Positions 45,230-62,675 of a DNA stretch of 64,000 nucleotides are shown here, one piece after another. Numbering within the stretch: position 1 is the first letter of the stretch; every line of letters starts with the position of its first letter. The notes beneath the pieces are model-generated. The model was not told where the DNA came from, searched no databases, and saw only the letters and a program-made list of their open reading frames with translations. The position numbers were made by a program, and so were the translations under genes. This stretch comes from Nicotiana tabacum (taxonomy: Eukaryota; Streptophyta; Magnoliopsida; Solanales; Solanaceae): assembly GCF_000715075.1 (NCBI RefSeq), contig NC_134101.1, positions 195,630,103 to 195,694,102 of the forward strand, given 5' to 3'.

Positions 45230-47045
45230 CAAGAAAGGAATTGGCGAACTTTTCGCAGGCAGCAGAGGAGAAGTGAGGAGCTGGACAAAACGATAATCCA
45301 AGAGGTCCATTGTCGAGGAAACTTGAGTCTTAGTCTAGCTAAAAGATTTCAAGAGTTAAACTTTTACCCTTAGCTTGTCTATACTTGGAACGTGTGTTAC
45401 TTAGTTTTGATGATCCTAAGTTTGGGGTTGCATGTCCAAACATAGGAGGATAGTTGATAGGGTTTTGTTATACTTGTAAATATTTCCCTGGTAATAAAAA
45501 ATTAATTACCAAAAAAAAATTATGCACAGAATTAGAAAAACAACTAAAGATGATAACTCGAAGTAATGGTAATATAATTAATAAACTTCAAATTCATGAC
45601 AACCACAACCCTAGAACGCGAAGTTTAGCTCCACATAGGTGTGGTAGCGAAATAACAAATCATCAAGAAAAAATAAAGATTACTAAGTTTGATGGAAGAA
45701 AGATGGAATATGATAAACTCCGGCCTCCACGGCAGCTCCGTGCTCTCCCTAGGTCCAATCTCAGGTCTCCTCTAAAAAATGGCGTTTAATGACTATTTAT
45801 ATGTGTAGGGAAAAGACCTAAACAAAATACCCAAGTCCAAATCCAAATAGGAGACAATAGGCTTTAAAAATCCGGAACACGTTCGCTACAGACCGTGCGT
45901 CGCGACCTCTATAGCGCGCTCCACCTCGCTGCAGCCTGTGCCTCGCAAGCTTTGTAGCGAGCTCCTCCTCGCGGTAAGCCTCGCGGCGTACTGCCAAACG
46001 CGAGCTAAATCTCTCGCATCGCATGCTCTCTAGCGAATCTCGCGTTTTCAATTCCATAGAGCTGCTTCGTTTTCAATTCTGTCGCCTAACATTACTTCAA
46101 CTGTTTATTTGCCTAAATTTGCTTTAATTGTCATTTCTTTGTTCATTCTCGTTCTTGTCTTCCTTTCTTTTTCCTTTGCAAGTGTTTCTTTCTTTTGTCT
46201 TCTTCTTTGCTCAACTATAATATTGTTTTATAGTGTGGATTACACATTCAATATTTACTTTGCTTCAATTTCATTTTTAATACACCTACACATCAAATAA
46301 ACTCAATTAAGTATAAATATAGTATAATTTAACATTAAAGCACCTAAATATGAGATAAGTAATGCACTAAAAATATATAATTATATCCAAACATCATACA
46401 TCGGATTGTATATGTTGTATTTGTTTATGACTTTTTGATCTGCCTTGGTATTTTGAGATAAATTTATATTACTTGTTGTTCTAGGCTCTCTGGTAGTTGG
46501 ATTCGAGTTCGTTTTTATGAGTTAACTGCTTTATTTTCATTTTCCTATCTTTCTTATTATTATTATTATTATTATTGTGTACCGGTGTTGTAAGTGACCC
46601 CCTAGCCTCGTCACTACTTCGTCGAGGTTAGGCTCGGTACTTATAAAATACATGGGATCAGTTGTACTCATACTATACTCTGCACTTTCTGTGTTGATAC
46701 CGGAGTGGATCCTAGCAGCGTTGAGTGAGATTGTCCAGATCCAACTTTCTGTGGAGACTTGAGGTACTCCGCAGCCCTGAAGTCCCCTTCTTTGTTATCT
46801 TAGCTGTTTATTTTGATTTAGACAGTTATGTTTTATTTAGACTATTATATGTAGTACTCTAGACGCTCATGTATTCGTGATACCGGTTTCTGAGATTGTA
46901 TTTGGATTTACGTCGGTTATTAGTTTATTACTCTATTTCAGACTATTCGATTTTATTGTTGTCATTTGATTTGAATTGTAAAAAATGGTTAATAAATATA
47001 GCTAACGTTGGCTTTCCCAGCAAGTGAAATATTAGGCATCATCAC

Positions 47046-47445
47046 AGAAGACCCCAAGATTTCCATCATTTTTATTAGGCTTTATTACCCTTTAATATTC
47101 TTTATTGCCTTTTTACTACCTTTTATTGTAGCATTAGTATTAGTAGTCAATTGGTAGATCATAGTTCTATTATAAATAGAGGTTTTTATTCTATTGTAAG
47201 GCATCAAGAAATACTGATAGCAAAAGACTGGTATTTTTCTCTTTCAAGCTTTACACAAGTGTTACCGAGATTTTCAAATTATTCTTGATTCCGGTGGGAA
47301 AATTCTGAAGTACATGCTTGTCTTTTCTTCAATTCTTTTTATTCTAATTGCTTTGTTCTTTATTACTTTATTTTATCGGATCAATTTGATCCATGTGTTT
47401 ATAAACCACAATACAAATTTAGTTGTACCATTTTTACGATAAACA
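47046..47445 (+). mobile_element. Copia-type LTR, 3' part, upstream of the carboxylesterase
   Basis: It ends ACCATTTTTACGATAAACA, the same end as the solo LTR at 35249-35963 in opposite orientation. TATAAATAGAGG at 47171-47182 is a strong plus-strand TATA box in the place expected for an LTR promoter. The left part is cut by the Tekay-like element. The right end lies 414 bases before the carboxylesterase start codon. Confidence 0.65.
47171..47182 (+). promoter_or_regulatory. TATA box of the truncated copia-type LTR
   Basis: TATAAATAGAGG on plus, pointing at the carboxylesterase gene about 690 bases away. It may start read-through transcripts. Confidence 0.5.
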
Positions 47446-47859
47446 ATAGGAGTGGTGGTTAATTACCAAGAAGAACTACTAAAAAATTATCCAAGGAGAT
47501 GTTGACACCAACTTTGCAAAACTACGTTTTTGGGCCATGCACGTGGAAGCAGAGTGGTTTTTTTACTCCACTTTTTCTTTTCCAGAACCTCAAACGAAAA
47601 ATAAGAGATTTTTGGTGTTCTCTTTCTGGCTGACAAATAGGGAATTTTCATTCCACACCCTGTGCAAATTATACATTTGCATGTGGTGGGCGATTTTCAG
47701 CACTAATTTTACCAAAAAGACCCTTAGGATAGTCCATTGAGCAACATCCGTTGGTTTATGCTCCCTATTTATAGTCCTCATTTCCAGATTTCCCTCACCT
47801 CTGTGCCATCCATATCTTCCTAACCAAAACTTCACACACAAACAAATATACACATAAAT
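47446..47859 (+). promoter_or_regulatory. Promoter region of the carboxylesterase gene
   Basis: This is the only single-copy-looking upstream sequence. It contains a G-box CACGTG (47540-47545), bound in plants by bZIP and bHLH factors, and a TATTTATAG box at 47766-47774, ~90 bases before the ATG. The CA-rich leader GACC-free stretch 47820-47859 is a plausible 5' UTR. Confidence 0.55.
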
Positions 47860-54320
<6,461 letters not shown>

Positions 54321-54384
54321 CCATATTTACTCTAGTTAGTGCTAGAGAAATTGTGTTATTTATAATATTGGATTGAAAAGGGTT

Positions 54385-54838
54385 TGTTGCTCCCAAACGC
54401 ACACGCAAGTATACGTGATCGACAAGTAATATAATGATAAGTTGAGTGTCGAACCCACAGAGACTTGTATAAATTACTCACTAACTCACTAAAATTGTTA
54501 TTTAATCCAGCTAAAATCAAAGTCCAATAATATGATTATACTATACTACTATTCTAAATAATAATGAAATTATCAAGCAACGAATTTATTGTTGTGTATT
54601 CAGTAGAGACAAGTATTCCGGGGTTGTGATCGATTCACCATTCATATTGTGTTCTAATTAACTCTCCCTTTCGTATAATTCACTCATGGTTGCTAATTAA
54701 TCGATAAATGCTCTCATAACCTTCTCCCGAAGTACTACTCACCTATTTTGAATAGATTAATGCCTGTATTCCTATGAAATCAATCTATTAAGAACGCATT
54801 AAGATCACGATATTTAATTAAGCACGGTAACTAGGTAT
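54385..54838 (-). mobile_element. LTR fragment related to element X
   Basis: It starts TGTTGCTCCCAAACGCACAC and follows the X LTR through GCAAGTATACGTG, GTCGAACCCACAGAGACTT and TTAAGCACGGTAACTAGG. It is cut at 54838 by element C. The start lies 64 bases after the carboxylesterase stop codon. Confidence 0.8.
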
Positions 54839-54930
54839 TGTCACACCTCCTTTTTACCGCGCCCGCGGGGCGCGTGGGGAAGTTTTCTCCAATTGAAGGA
54901 CAGTCGAAACGGGATTTATTTAATTATTTT

Positions 54931-55105
54931 AGAGTCGCCACCTGGGAATTTTAAGGCGTCCCAAGTCACCAATTTTAATCCCTGAATCGAGGAGAATATG
55001 ACTCTGTTTATTATTCTGCGAACCAGAAATCCTAAGTAAGGAATTCTGTTAATCCGGAAGAAGGTGTTAGGCATTTCCGAATTTCGTGGTTCTAGCACGG
55101 TCGCT
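54931..55105 (-). other. Conserved U5-side module of LTR C
   Basis: Plus strand: AGAGTCGCCACCTGGGAATT, AAGTAAGGAATTCTG, GAAGGTGTTAGGCATTTCCG, GTGGTTCTAGCACGGTCGC. Same ordered words as in A (inverse) and B. Confidence 0.7.
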
Positions 55106-57070
55106 TAACTGTTTTTATTATTGGCTTAATTATCTTGATTTTACTAAATACGTTTTTATTGCATGATTTTACTACCGCTTTTTACTTATTGTTTACAATT
55201 ATATGGACGAATTACGCGTACGTATATTCGTATTATATACTTTTTATAATTACCGGGGATCATGCCACGCGTACGTGTACACAATAAAATTGTCCATGTT
55301 ATAGTTTTTATAAAAAATATATGTTCGAAATTTAAAATAAAATCAGGAACATCATCACCCTTTTTATTTAAATAATGAACTGCACACCTCGGGTTATATG
55401 AAATTATTTTAACATCCTTGGAAAAATCCTTTTCTTAAATATTCGCTCGAAATTGCGTGTACGCATAATCCGAATTTGCTTTTTTTTAAAAAAAATAATC
55501 AGGGTACGCGAACGCATCCCTAATTGCGTAAAATTTTTGTAATAATATTATGGATTTTCCACAAAATTGTTTATTATATCTACACATTTTTTATATGAAA
55601 TTCCTGTAAAATTCATATTTTAGGGGATGCCTTTAAATTCTTAAAAGAATTCACAATTTATTAAGTATTGCCCGTTGACTATAATTTCCGAGTATTAATT
55701 ATGTTCATCCCAAGACTATTCAAATTCAAAGTAAAATAAGAACATGATTAATACTATTCTTCACAAATACAACATATACATATACCAAAGGATGAATGCC
55801 ATATGAAACTCACAAAAATAATTTATGAAGGGAAGAAGTATTTTTGAACAATTTTTATTTATTTTAATTAGTGCAAATTCTACTTTTATTTACCATTGAT
55901 ATAAAGTGTTGCGATTGGTTCTTATACATATCACCTCATTCTCACATGCTTGTTTTTGATCCAGAATTATAATTGCTCAGTTTATTTATAACGATAAATA
56001 ATCAAATTGATGAGAGAAGAGTTATTATTCAAATTGATTCAATTCGAATTGTATTATATACAACATAGTTGTACGCCTAAACATTCATAATATTCTTAAC
56101 ATCATGACGAGCTATACCAACTCACTTTACTCATATGATTATACCTGTCATCATACCATATAATAACTTATACCAATCTAAACAAAATCATATTTGTTAC
56201 AAGATATACTACTAATGTAACTTCTTAATATTTCCATTCTACTTTACATTTAGCTAATGGTATTATGGGATATAATCAATGGCCCATTTTTATGCCTTAC
56301 TCCCTGTTTTGACAATTCACATATACCTATACCAATGAGATTTCGGAATGGCTAACATTATTACAAAGCTTTATATGAATTTCAAAATAAGACAATTAAC
56401 TCATAGCTATCAAATTGAATTCACTACTAGTTAACTAACATGAAACAAAAAAATGAAATTTAAACTAATGAACTTGGACAATTGGAAATAGAATTGCAAT
56501 TCAGGCTTCATGGATTTGTCATGTTGAATCTCTTTTCAACATAAAATTCAAAAGATAAGTACCTGGAAATGAAGATAGAAGAAGTAAATTTCAGCAGTAG
56601 CAGCAGTAACAAAATACTGGCAGAATATCAGTATTTCCACAGATTTGAGCAATAACAAGACCCGAGAAACCCAGATTCACAAGAGTAAAGCTTCTTAAAG
56701 AACTTCAGATTTTAAGACCAAATAATATCAGTATACAGACCCGGACAGATTCCAAAAAGAACAACAAAGTTTCGGATTTTTTTTCTTTTCTTTTCTATTT
56801 TTTCTGTTTCAGCTTCACTGTGTGTGTGTGTGTGTGCGAATATTTTCTTTTCTATTTCTTTTTCTAAAAGAGCTCCTAAATCAGATTTCTCCTCCTTTCA
56901 AAATCAGATTTTTCTTCTTAAAATCTTTCTGTTTTAAAATCTGCCTCTATCAGATTTTTCTCTTTCAAAATGTGCCCTCAAATCTGATTTTTTTTTTCTC
57001 TTTCAAAAAAATCTCTCTTATCAGATTTTTCTCTTTCAAAATCTGTTCTTAAATCAGTCCCAATCCCCCT

Positions 57071-57079
57071 CTATTTATA
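57071..57079 (-). promoter_or_regulatory. Putative TATA box, LTR C
   Basis: TATAAATAGAGGGGG on minus, ~2.3 kb into the LTR, comparable in position to the TATA box of LTR A. Confidence 0.6.
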
Positions 57080-58050
57080 CAGGGTTGTCCTGTACCCTTC
57101 TAGTGCTGCCTGGACCCTTTTCTCCTTTTAAAAATCAGAAAATTTTCCATTAAAACTGCTTTTGAATACTTTAAATCTAAGTGCTCTTATCCTGATTTTC
57201 AGCAGCCCATTACCCTTTGTTTCCCATTAGTATCTTAAATTATAGCCAACCAACATTCCACTTTCAGTCCACTATTCTATCACATTACCCTCACTATTCT
57301 GTCCCAAAAAATGTCCCAGATTTCCTACTGTAATTACTGTTATTACTGCCTTAAATTCAGAATCTAACAATACAGATTTTAAAATCTGTTTAAGCAGCTA
57401 TAACCAATCCTAAAGTTTTAGACTGAATCCTAACTAAGAATGTAACCTTCTAACACAATTACATCTAATCAACATTTGTAAAATCACACTGAATTCAGAA
57501 CTAACATCATAACAACATATTACTGAAATTATTATAACAATTCAGACTGGAACTTAACATTGAACCAAGATCAAACACACATAGGAGCATTGTCAATATA
57601 CTGACAATGCCCTGTTCAGAAAACAATACATACACATCATACATTTGAATTTACTGATTTGTAAACAAACATGATTTAATTGACGAGTATTAATCAGTTG
57701 ATTATTTACAACATTTGTCCATAATCAGTTTAAAACAATAGAAGCAGATTGTTTCAATCAGCATCATCATAAATGAGAATTCATAATATAACTAATCGAC
57801 GAACTTAATCGAGTCGATTACTTACATTGTGAATAATCACAACCAACAGAAACAGTTTCATATTTTGATCATATAGACGGGCATGAGACAAAGATGACAG
57901 AATTAATCAAAACAAAAATGTAAAAAATTAACAAGTTATTAAAACAAACGAAAATACATACAGAATACACAAACAGAAATAGAAAAGTACCTCTGAATTT
58001 TAATCAAACTCGAACTCAACTTGGCTTCGGATTTTGTTTGAAATCAAACA

Positions 58051-58096
58051 GACCTTAGTCGAAGTATTTTCCACTGAAAATACTTCGACTAAGGTC
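58051..58096. repeat. Perfect 21 bp hairpin in LTR C
   Basis: Arms 58051-58071 and 58076-58096 are exactly complementary around the 4-base loop CACT. It lies ~1.3 kb into the LTR, matching the hairpin position in LTR A. Confidence 0.95.
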
Positions 58097-59384
58097 GATT
58101 AAACCTCAATCTTTCGTCTGAAGTGAACAGAATCCAAAAGTCTGGTATTTCTAGGGTTCTTGAAGGTTCGAGTTGGGACTTAACCATTTCTGGTCAGATT
58201 CGAGGGGGACCAAATACGACACAAGGGTGAGGGTAGCCTAGGGGTCATTTGGTGTCAGTTTAGAACGGATCTGAGTTTGTTCTTGTTTGGTTCGAATCTT
58301 CAAAAGAAGATTCGAGAAGCTCGGAACTGATTCGAGCCAAACAAACTTCAGATCCATAACGAGGCATGCTAGGGGGTACTATGGTGTTATTTTGGAAGCC
58401 ATTGGAAAGGTTTGAGTTTTCAGGCCCACCTTCGATTTAGTATTCGAAGAGTTGGGGTCTGATTCGAAGGAAACTAAGGTCAGATTTGTGTAGAGGATGT
58501 TCAGGGGGTTCTAGGGTGTTATTTTGGTGACCGGCGGCGTTGATGCCGCCGGGTTTCAGGCGGTGGGATTCTAGGGCGGCTAGGGTTAGGGGTGGGGTTT
58601 GGGGACGATGATGAACAGTGAGAGGAGGGGGTGTTCAGTTAGGGGCCGGGGTAGGGATTTGGGATTTATATAGGGGGAAGGTGAATTGATACTAACCGTT
58701 AGATCAAGTAGAATGAAGGGCCAGGATCAGTTCATTAAACCAAACGATGTCGTTTGGTTTAATGCCAGGGTCGGCTGAGTCGGGTCAATGGGTCGGGTAG
58801 AGGGTTCCGGGTAAGGGCAAGGTATCTCAGCCGTTGGATTGATTTAGTCCAACGGTCCTTGATGAAGCGGGACCAAACGTCGTCGTTTGGATTGGCTCCT
58901 GAGTTGGACCGGACCTGGGTTGTTTTGATTGGGCTGAGTGGGGGTTAACTTGATTTTGGGCCTGGATTTTAATCCAGGTCCGATTTTTTATTTCTTTTTC
59001 AATTATTTCATTTTTCTAATTTAAATTTCTAATTTTAATTATAAAACAATTTTAACTTCACAAAAATATATTAATTACTTTATAACAATTATTTAACACA
59101 TAGACAAAACATTAATCACACAGTGGAATATTTAAAATAGAACTAATGCATATTTTTTTTGTGATTTTATTTAAATTATCTTTTAAATGCATAATTAAAT
59201 CCTATATGCATGCAACATGTATTTTATTTTATTTTCATTTTTATTATGACAAAGTAAACATTTACGGACATAACACAAATATTTAACACCACGCAAATTC
59301 AAGAATTACACAGTAAAAGAAATTTATTTTATTTTTTGATTTATTTTGGAGTAGTTTTCGTAAGGCAAAAATTACGTGCTCACA

Positions 59385-59403
59385 GCTGCCCCTCTTTGTG
59401 TGG
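59385..59403 (-). other. Polypurine tract of element C
   Basis: On minus CCACACAAAGAGGGGCAGC directly precedes the LTR start TGTGAGCACG. Confidence 0.85.
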
Positions 59404-59497
59404 AAACTCGAAGAGTTTCGTGCAAAGATAAAGTGAGCGGACACGAGCGATTTTTGCCCGTTCAAATACTCTGTGGGAAGCATTTTTTGAAAGATTT

Positions 59498-59565
59498 GAC
59501 CGAACCTCTGCTTCAAAGGTTTCCTACATATCCTTGGCTATAAAGGAATCAGGTCAATGTAGTTC
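59498..59565 (-). other. Conserved noncoding motif, polypurine-proximal copy (C)
   Basis: On minus: GAACTACATTGACCTGATTC, then AAGGATATGTAGGAAACC, then GGTTCGGTC. CTACAT pairs with ATGTAG and GACC with GGTC. Confidence 0.78.
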
Positions 59566-59934
59566 GGAAAGTTTTGGGTAGCTGGGACTACCGTGGGACT
59601 GTGATGTTACTGCTGCTTCGTGCTATTTTTACTGCTTGCTGACCTCCTTATTACACCTTACTTCAAGGGTAATGCAAAAACTAAACTAGATTATGGTACA
59701 GGAATTATAAAAAATCTTATCTAGATCATGCCCTTGCGTTTCTTGTTGTCTTGATATCTTGGTGACTCTTGGGCATTTGGCTTATTCCGTATTCTTTTTC
59801 ATTATGTCCCGTATTTTCTTTTGGGACTCTTGTTGTTTCTTGCTGGGGATTTTGTTGGACTCCTCTGCTTTATTGATTCTAAATGTGCTCCTTTATCATA
59901 TGAGCGGACTTTTGATTTCAACACTTCAATTGTT

Positions 59935-61310
59935 TTCCCTCGTTCTCCAGGTGGGTGCCTTGACTGCTTCTTTTCTTTCTTCATCCTCGTTCTCCAGGTG
60001 GACGCCTGACTTCTTTTTAACTTCTTCATCCTCATTCTACAGGTGGACGCCTGACTTCTTTTTAACTTCTTCATCCTCATTCTCCAGGTGGACGCTTGAT
60101 TTCTTTAATTCTTCATCCTCATTCTCCAGGTGGACGCCTGACTTCTTTAATTCTTATCCTCGTTCTCCAGGTGGCCGCCTGACTTCTTTAATTCTTATCC
60201 TCGTTCTCCAGGTGGACGCCTGACTTTTCAATTCTTCATCCTCATTCTCCAGGTGGACGCCTGACTTCTTCAATTCTCATCCTCATTCTCCAGGTGGACG
60301 CCTGACTTCTTTAATTCTCATCCTCATTCTCCAGGTGGACGCCTGACTTCTTTAATTCTCATCCTCATTCTCCAGGTGGACGCCTGACTTCTTCAATTCT
60401 CATCCTCATTCTCCAGGTGGACTCCTAATTTCTTCAATTCTCATCCTCATTCTCCAGGTGGACGCCTGATTTCTTAAATTCTTCATCCTCATTCTCCAGG
60501 TGGACGCCTGATTTCTTTAATTCTTCATCCTCATTCTCCAGGTGGACGCCTGACTTCTTTAATTCTCATCCTCGTTCTCCAGGTGGATGCCTGACTTCTT
60601 TAATTCTCATCCTCATTCTCCAAGTGGACGCCTGACTTCTTTAATTCTCATCCTCATTCTCCAGGTGGACGCCTGACTTCTTCAATTCTCATCCTCATTC
60701 TCCAGGTGGACACCTGACTTTTTTAATTCTCATCCTCATTCTCCAGGTGGACGCCTGACTTCTTTAATTCTCATCCTCATTCTCCAGGTGGACGCCTGAC
60801 TTCTTCAATTCTCATCCTCATTCTCCAGGTGGACACCTGACTTTTTTAATTCTCATCCTCATTCTCCAGGTGGACGCCTGACTTCTTTAATTCTCATCCT
60901 CATTCTCCAGGTGGACGCCTGACTTCTTCTTTTCTCATCCTCATTCTCCAGGTAGACGCCTGACTTCTTCTTTTCTCATCCTCATTCTCCAGGTGGACGC
61001 CTGATTTCTTTTCAATTATCATCCTCATTCTCCAGGTGGACGCCTGACTTCTTCTTTTCTCATCCTCATTCTCCAGGTGGACGCCTGACTTTTTTAATTC
61101 TCATCCTCATTCTCCAGGTGGACGCCTGACTTCTTCAATTCTCATACTCATTCTCCAGGTGAACGCCTGACTTTTTTAATTCTCAACCTCATTCTCCAGG
61201 TGGATGCCTGACTTCTTTAATTCTCATCCTCATTCTCCAGGTGGACGCCTGACTTCTTTAATTCTCATCCTCATTCTCCAGGTGGACGCCTGACTTCTTC
61301 TTTTCTTTAC
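59935..61310 (-). repeat. ~41 bp minisatellite of element C (about 33 units)
   Basis: Unit on plus: CATTCTCCAGGTGGACGCCT followed by GACTTCTTTAATTCTCATCCT. The core is the reverse complement of the array core in A, so both read the same in element sense. Units are more uniform than in A. The 154-residue open frame at 59759-60223 is this array. Confidence 0.95.
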
Positions 61311-61989
61311 CAGGTATTTCCTGACACAAATATTGTCTTTGCCCCTGTTTTAAATTAAAGAAAACTTCGTTAGTTTAAAGCAGGGTGGTTAACTGGGGTA
61401 TTCTTGCCGATGGTGAGGCTTCTCTTCGTCTCTTTTTATTGTCTTGGAATGGTTGAAAAAGACTGTTTTGTCCTTGTAATTGATCCTTGACTATAGGATT
61501 CCCCTCTGTATGTTTTCCTTCGAACCCTTTTAACTGTAATTATATGTCCCTTTTGACTTTGCTGATCCACTTTTGATTTCACTTTTCTTACACCCATATC
61601 TTTTTATCTCCCGCCTTTCATGGCCGTATTTTGCATCATGTAACCTTGAATCTTGGTAGTATACCTTGACATTCCTTCTTATTTGTTTGGAATAAAACTT
61701 ATCTCAAAGCTTTAGAAAAGTAAGATTATTAGTGACGAAACACGCTGATTTCGACAATTATAGAATGAAAAGAAAAATCCAAGTTTGGATGACTGTTGGA
61801 GAAAGAATAAAATCTTATCTGATTGGAGTTACTGGCACCAATGATCAGGGTATGCATTTCGGATTAATCAACCCAGTCTTTTAATCAATCTCCTTTCAAT
61901 TGTCTCATTTTTGTTTTCCCCCAAAATTTCCGTAATCCAACTTCATTTTTCATTTCACAGACCTGTTGGACTTGCAATATCTCAAAGAG

Positions 61990-62160
61990 TTTTCACCGAT
62001 AAACCTTCCTCATTTGTTCATTTCTCACTTCCTTTTCGCCCTATGGTGCCTACAAAGGTTTTCACCAATAAGACTCTCTCATTTTACTTTCTCTCAACTT
62101 CTGTCGCCTTATGGTGCCCGTGTGGGTTTTCACCTATAAGACTCTCTCATTTTTTCTTTC
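61990..62160 (-). repeat. 69 bp tandem repeat in C (three units)
   Basis: TTTTCACC followed by A/G/T-ATAA occurs at 61990, 62059 and 62127; units share CTCATTT and the CTATGGTGCC word. Confidence 0.75.
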
Positions 62161-62425
62161 CTTTCTTGTTTGTACCAGAGTGTTATGAACCATCTTCATT
62201 TGCTTGACTCAGCATTTTTCTAAAATTGGTCGAAAGGTCTTTTTGGTATGTGGTGGGAAATGGAAAAAAAGTATTAAAAGCTAAATAGCTTTGATATGGG
62301 TTTAAAATTACAACTCTTGGAATCTTTTTTTTTCTTATTTCCAATACAATTCTTTGCCCCAGTTTCTTGATTTGGGGTCTCTTGATGTTTCTTTTTGTGC
62401 ACATTATGTATATTGTGCACCCTAT

Positions 62426-62483
62426 GACCGAGCCGTGAGGCGCCTACGTATCCTTCTTTGAGGAATCAGGTCAAACGTAGTTC
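62426..62483 (-). other. Conserved noncoding motif, integrase-proximal copy (C)
   Basis: On minus: GAACTACGTTTGACCTGATT, then AGGATACGTAGGCGCC, then GGCTCGGTC. It lies ~190 bases after the integrase stop. Confidence 0.78.
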
Positions 62484-62675
62484 ACTAAATAATAGTGATT
62501 TTTTTTACCATTATTATTGTTACTTCAATTTGATTTTCATCGATTCCAAGAGACGGTAGGAACGAAACAAATATGGCTCAAAAGGGGAAGCAAAAGGGTA
62601 TAGTGTTTGGATAGCAGAATAAATTGCCTTTGTCATTCCAATCTTCGAAATAATGTTAAATACAACATTCAAAAG

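Larger units (their letters stand above)
41762..45517 (+). mobile_element. L1-type LINE, internally deleted (3756 bp)
   Basis: It is flanked by an exact 11 bp target duplication and ends in a short poly(A). From 5' to 3' it has a CT/TATC microsatellite, a decayed ORF1 with DUF4283-like and CCHC regions, and the first ~25 residues of the endonuclease. The sequence then jumps to the middle of the reverse transcriptase, the C-terminal zinc-binding region and a 3' UTR. The deletion joins FLKR to MITSRLQPVM near 43600. Confidence 0.9.
36249..46396 (-). mobile_element. Non-autonomous LTR retrotransposon X (10.1 kb including nested LINE)
   Basis: LTRs start TGTTGGGA and end ACATCA on plus. The primer site next to the right LTR matches tRNA-Asp and the purine tract next to the left LTR reads AAGTGTGGGGTAG on minus, giving minus orientation. 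The internal region is only 3.5 kb and has one decayed gag-like frame and no pol. Target duplication: CGCAG (36244-36248) and TACAT (46397-46401), against TACAG in the empty site of the 5' Tekay LTR near 27502. LTR divergence is about 8% over ~235 bases by hand. Confidence 0.88.
41183..46396 (-). repeat. 5' LTR of element X, split by a LINE
   Basis: LTR pieces 41183-41761 and 45518-46396 match 36249-37696. The LINE interrupts it at AATTATGCACA. A TATA box lies at 45793-45801 on minus. Confidence 0.88.
26259..47045 (+). mobile_element. Tekay-like chromovirus (Ty3-gypsy), decayed, with nested insertions
   Basis: The 5' LTR starts TGTGATAACCC and is followed by an initiator-Met tRNA primer site. 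Then come gag, protease, RT, RNase H, integrase and a C-terminal chromodomain, a polypurine tract (GAGGTGGAGAA) and a 3' LTR starting TGTGATGACCC. The 3' LTR is split by a solo LTR and by element X. Hand comparison of ~190 LTR bases gave about 15% difference, making this the oldest dated element here. Flanks AAAGA (26254-26258) and GAAGA (47046-47050) may be the target duplication, four of five identical. The last ~45 bases of the 5' LTR have no match at the 3' LTR end. Confidence 0.9.
33347..47045 (+). repeat. 3' LTR of the Tekay-like element, split by two insertions
   Basis: LTR pieces: 33347-35248, 35964-36248 and 46397-47045, about 2.8 kb in total. The 5' LTR gives the uninterrupted sequence at both insertion points (near 27256 and 27502), which confirms the boundaries of the solo LTR and element X. 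The piece at 46560 holds a short TTA repeat. The end at ATCACA (47045) lacks the last ~45 bases of the 5' LTR. Confidence 0.85.
54839..59384 (-). repeat. 3' LTR of element C (4546 bp)
   Basis: Plus-strand ends TGTCACACCTCC and CGTGCTCACA. It holds the conserved U5-side module (54931-55105), a TATA box (57071-57079), a perfect 21 bp hairpin (58051-58096) and paired CAAACGACGACGTTTG-type words near 58750 and 58870. No coding region was recognised. It is longer than LTR A by ~0.7 kb. Confidence 0.88.
59404..62675 (-). other. 3' noncoding region of element C
   Basis: 3.3 kb between integrase and polypurine tract with no recognised protein domain. It contains two copies of the conserved motif, the minisatellite, a 69 bp tandem repeat and an AAACTGGGGCAAAG word (near 62360, minus). 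Confidence 0.8.

Noticed and set aside
59759..60223. 154-residue open frame on plus
   Set aside because: It is the 41 bp minisatellite read through and gives a repeating Ser/Phe-rich peptide, antisense to element C.
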